A model generated the notes under the pieces. The model was not told the DNA's origin and made no database searches. It saw only the letters and a list, made by a program, of their open reading frames with translations. A program made the translations under genes and the position numbers. A DNA stretch of 64,000 bases from Arthrinium phaeospermum (taxonomy: Eukaryota; Ascomycota; Sordariomycetes; Amphisphaeriales; Apiosporaceae): positions 310,001 through 374,000 of the forward strand of contig QYRS01000011.1 in the NCBI GenBank assembly GCA_006503535.1, written 5' to 3'. Positions 60,219-64,000 of this stretch are shown piece after piece (position 1 is the stretch's first letter; every line of letters starts with the position of its first letter).

Positions 60219-61449
60219 GCGAATGCTTTTGCCCTGGCCGGTCTGATGAAAACTCCCTTCCCCCCAGTGTGTAGAGAGAGATATGCCAAATGATTAATAT
60301 TTTCGATCAGAGTTATGGTGGCGCTGTATGCACGCCTTAGCTGAAGCGATGTTGTTTACATGATAAATATCATCTCCTTCAATAGGTAGGTACGCAAAAT
60401 ATCCAGAGTACGTTCGCGTGTTAAACAATCAACTAGAAATGTGTCTGTAAGATCTGTGGCCCAATCAATTTTCCTCAGCCCAGTTTATTCTTCCATGATT
60501 CAATGAAAAAAAAAACGGTTAGAACCTACCATCCAGCTACTGTTGGTTCGACTGGTTCCATGCTGTGTATGATCCAAGGCATCTTGACCATTATCAGCTG
60601 GACCGCCATTCCAACCAGAAGGTTCAAACCATCCCAGGAACAGTCCAAAAACCTTAAGAGACTTGAATGATTTGAACAAACACGATCAATGGCCATTGTA
60701 TTGGATTGGTTCGTGGCTCGGGCCCTCTCAACTGTAAAATGGTTCACTCAGCCCGTTGTCCCAATATAATCACTAACTTGTTGGACTACGATGAGACTTG
60801 CTGGCTTGTTATAATTGAGGCTTCGGGAATCCCGTAGTATCATCCATGTCAAGTCCGTGGTAATTTACTAGCAACAAGTGTGGGTTACTGGCAGTATAAG
60901 GGATCAAGGGTCTAGAAACGTTGCTCATCAACACTCATCTGCCTGCTTGAATCTCTTAGACAACTGTGTGCTGCCTGTGAACAGCTACCTCTCATTGGTG
61001 CGTGATACCGAAAACCGACGAACTCTGTTCCTACCAAAATTGACATTGATGATGATGGAACTCCAGCAATCTCTGGGTATGGATCACAACATAATCATCA
61101 AAGGCGCCATTGTCTTTCCATGCTGTCAAGTTGTTGTTTTTTTCACCTGGCCGGGTCACCCGTAATTGAAGAGAACCTTGATTCCTTACGGAGATAGGCC
61201 CCAGAGGTATTTGATTGTTCCTCACTCCAGTCTCGGGCCATAAATACTGCCACACTTCTGACATGCAGTTGCTTATTCTTCACTTTGCCAACCATTGTCC
61301 ATCTGTCTCAGATTCTCACTGCTACATCTCATCGATCTCATTACATCCAACTGGTCTTTTGGACTTATTTGCTCCCTCGTTCCTCACTTCTCTACTACTT
61401 GACTCGACCGTCCTGTAACTTCTTCCACCTTTATTGAAACCTAGCCACT
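60219..61449. other. Intergenic
   Basis: No gene recognised. C/T-rich sequence at 61270-61440 looks like the promoter and 5' UTR of the next ORF. Confidence 0.45.
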
Positions 61450-62088
61450 ATGGCATACATTCATCAACTCCTGGGTTGGAATCCCTTCGCCTCTTCAACC
61501 ACCCATCCCAAGGCAAGCAGTCACTTTAATCAACCAGTCAACAGCACCCAGCTACCTGCTCAAAGCCTAGCGTTTGGTGGTTTACAAACAACCGCAAATA
61601 ACCAGCAAGTCAACTGGTTCCAGCCTCCAACGGACTCCTCAGATGGGACAGTCGATGAAGACGTGATCATGGAGGACTGGGACGACTGCAATGTTCCCGA
61701 GCCTGACTATAACATTATGGTAATCGACTCTTTCGATGACGATGGGGACTTGAATCCAACAGAAATGCTCCCTCCCTTCACCCCAATGAACCTGGATTTC
61801 GACACGACAGTAAAATGCGTGGAAAGTAGTATTCACACGACGATCCCTGGCATCCCGAGCTGTCAACTCGGCTTCTGGGGCTCAGGGAATTCGGACTTTG
61901 TGATGGTCGATGCGGACGACACACTACAAACAGCACCCGCCTTCCCTACCAACAACATGATGCCTAGCACCATTCCTGCTCCTTACTCCCACGGTCACCC
62001 TGTGCTCCAGGCCCTCGATGTGGGCTGCGAAATGGAAGTGGATAGCGACATACTCATGAGGCCCGCCCAATTCGAAATTCACTACTGA
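61450..62088 (+). CDS. Hypothetical acidic protein of 212 residues
   Basis: Single exon from an ATG in fair context (CCACTATGG), after a pyrimidine-rich leader. The protein begins MAYIHQLLGWNPFASS and is rich in Ser, Thr, Pro, Asn, Gln and acidic residues (VDEDVIMEDWDDCN, MVIDSFDDDGD). It has no signal peptide, transmembrane segment or known domain and is probably largely disordered, with short hydrophobic-acidic patches like those of transcriptional activation regions. The 212-codon uninterrupted frame, the pyrimidine-rich leader and an otherwise empty neighbourhood support a real gene. Function cannot be assigned; the next gene is a P450. Confidence 0.55.
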   Translation: MAYIHQLLGWNPFASSTTHPKASSHFNQPVNSTQLPAQSLAFGGLQTTANNQQVNWFQPPTDSSDGTVDEDVIMEDWDDCNVPEPDYNIMVIDSFDDDGDLNPTEMLPPFTPMNLDFDTTVKCVESSIHTTIPGIPSCQLGFWGSGNSDFVMVDADDTLQTAPAFPTNNMMPSTIPAPYSHGHPVLQALDVGCEMEVDSDILMRPAQFEIHY

Positions 62089-63069
62089 GAGCTCATACAC
62101 CAACCCCGTGGCACCCACCCTTAACATTCCAACTAGCGGGTGACTTCTATTACACCGAGGGAGAGCGTCAGTCTAAGCCAACACCTGTTCACCCATACCT
62201 ACAACCACACCCACATACTGAACCTCTTCGTTGGATACACCTTTTCAAAATCGAGAGGCGATCTTATTGGCACAATACACACCATACACGCCATACTATC
62301 ATACACCATACACACCGGGCTACGAGCTCTTCCAACCATTGCACATATTTGCTTCAACTTGGTGGTGTAGCCTCGGGGGTTGGTCGCTCTACTTGTCGAA
62401 ACCACGCTGTACGATCAGAGGCCTGTTGGAGCTGGACTGCATTCTGATGATATTTGAGCGTTGAGATATTACACGTTGGCATGTTTTTTGAGAGATACCC
62501 CAGATACGCATTTTCAATGCTGCTTTGAGTTTGGAGTTGGGAGATTTGTTTCCATCTACTATCTGTTAGGAAATGCGTTGGAGATATGCTTTCGGTACAG
62601 CTTGGAGTTTGGAGTTGAGGTGCATGTTGAGTACATGTTTATGGAAGCAACCCAAGCTAGCCAGACTTAGTCCAATTGAGAGACATTCCCACACATCTTG
62701 TGTACTTAGAATCCCATTCGGCCTTTTCTTGACATTTCCATATACGGGTAATACATTGTCGTGACTTCGTCAAGATCGCCCACATCATAGTGCAAAAAAC
62801 ACCAACCATAAACCGCTATGGCCTGTTCAACGTCATGCAAGGGGGTTTGATTCGTGGCTGTAACGTGGGGCAACATCTACTCTGATTGGATTGTTGGTTC
62901 AAATTGATTAAGTCAGCTGTGACTTGCATGGGCACAAATCGCTAACGAGGGATGCAAGCTGCTAATGTGCCTCTCTCGAGCGGTCCCCTCGTGCTTACAC
63001 ATTCGTAGATCCTCAACAGCATATTACTGGCCATTCCAACGGCATTTTGTGAGACATTTCGGACAGATC
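62089..63069. other. Intergenic with short imperfect repeat
   Basis: 3' flank of the hypothetical gene and promoter of the P450 gene. An imperfect tandem array of ATACACC-like units lies at about 62271-62317. Nothing else recognised. Confidence 0.45.
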
Positions 63070-64000
63070 ATGATGGCTCTATACTCATTTGATTCGATGA
63101 TGGCCATTGGCTGTATCCTGGCCACCTATGCCTTCTTGCGAGCTGTCTTGTATTTCACCCAAGACTGCCGCGAGCCACCAACGGTACTGTCTTCCATTCC
63201 GTTCGTGAGCCCGATACTGGGAATGATACGCGAAAGCATGGACTTCTATCCAAAACTGAGGTACGCATTGGTCCGAGAACTTGTGACTGAAGCCAAAAGA
63301 AAGCCAAGCTGACACGCGCGCACTCTCAAACCAGGGAGAGATATCGCGACTTGCCTATATACACACTGAGGCTTCCTGGTACGCGCATCTACGCCATCAA
63401 CTCTCTTGAGCTGATTCCGGTCGTGCAGCGCGAATGGCGCATCCTGATCTTCGCGCCGATCCAGGTCCAAGCAGCACAAGCAGCAATGGGAGTGAGCGAA
63501 GCCACCGTTGCTATGATGAACCGGGACCTGGTCACCGAGAATGGCTTCGTCAACGGCATGGTCAAAGCAACGCATCCCACCATGAGCAATGGCCCATCGC
63601 TGGACCGTTTGAACGGCGAGGCCTTTCGAGTCTTCAACAGGACACTCGAGCAAATCGAGTCCGACTCGAAAGGTAACATTGCCATGTTCAAATGGGTAGA
63701 GAGACAAATCATGCTTGCCACGACGGATGCGGTGTATGGGCCTGCTAATCCAATGCGGGATTCTCGCAATCTGGACGCATGGCAGTAAGTCGACCTGCTT
63801 GATATGGCCTGGTTTGATGTTCCTTATACAAGACCTTTTACTAATTTGAGCTAGCCAATTCCATCCGGCGCTTATGTATATGATGTTAGACATCCTGCCC
63901 CAGAAGCTGTTCTTCCGAGCAGCAATCCGAGCACGAGAAAGGCTCGTGGAGAGCTTCGCCAAGTACTACGCTGATGGAAGCTACAAGCGAGGATCCGATT
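63070..64000 (+). CDS. Cytochrome P450, N-terminal part (cut by window end)
   Basis: Exons 63070-63260, 63335-63784 and 63855 onward; the gene continues past 64000. The N-terminus MMALYSFDSMMAIGCILATY is a membrane anchor, followed by a Pro-rich hinge (PPTVLSSIPFVSPILG) and ERYRDLPIYTLRLPGTRIYA. The segment DAWQ-HQFHPALMYMMLDILP and ARERLVESFAKYYADG resembles the fungal oxysterol-hydroxylase-like P450 group (CYP7/CYP8-type). The heme loop lies outside the window, so the assignment rests on the N-terminal third. An in-frame ATG at 62965 would add 35 residues without anchor character, so 63070 is preferred. Introns use GTACGC and GTAAGT donors and phases close. The substrate is unknown. Confidence 0.82.

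Overview
The window comes from a filamentous ascomycete (Pezizomycotina, probably a Sordariomycete). Genes are dense and lie on both strands. They are split by short introns (mostly 50-110 nt) with GTAAGT/GTATGT-type donors, CTAAC/CTGAC branch points and YAG acceptors. The families present are typical of such fungi: PTH11/rhodopsin-like membrane proteins, a SesB-type hydrolase, 2EXR and DUF4211 proteins and a Git3-like receptor. Exon chains were rebuilt by hand. In every multi-exon gene reported the reading phases close, so most models are firm. Weak points (start codons, non-consensus donors) are stated in each entry.

Layout. 0.7-2.5 kb: U-box cyclophilin (PPIL2). 3.2-4.7 kb: rhodopsin-domain membrane protein. 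5.8-14.4 kb: a metabolic and sensing stretch with a secreted berberine-bridge-type oxidase, an acyl-CoA thioesterase, a seven-TM receptor and a P450; no PKS or NRPS backbone is present. 14.4-18.2 kb: gene-poor, with a 214-bp TA-flanked inverted-repeat element (MITE candidate), a possible tiny two-exon gene and an AT-rich island. 18.3-29.9 kb: housekeeping genes (DUF4211 protein, acireductone dioxygenase, Derlin, centromeric histone H3, cytosolic leucyl-tRNA synthetase). 30.2-32.6 kb: a SesB-type alpha/beta hydrolase whose C-terminus carries a glycine/asparagine motif. The same motif occurs near the N-terminus of a divergently oriented ORF 0.9 kb away. 33.5-46.6 kb: SDR, Golgi GDP-mannose transporter, MBOAT lysophospholipid acyltransferase, kinase-like protein, 2EXR protein, aquaporin. 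47.9-54.9 kb: three mitochondrial translation genes (TrpRS, small-subunit protein S10, GluRS) around the COP9 signalosome subunit CSN5. 56.2-59.3 kb: a farnesylation-signal DnaJ (Xdj1-like) and ribosomal protein L32. 59.9-64 kb: two hypothetical ORFs and a P450 cut by the window end.

The most notable observation is the SesB pair. Over 18 ungapped residues the two motifs share 10 identities, including a RHIM-like Q-[VI]-G-N core. This is the arrangement expected of a fungal amyloid-signalling cell-death module, in which a receptor's N-terminal motif templates an effector's C-terminal motif. The receptor side looks short or degraded, since no nucleotide-binding domain is visible.
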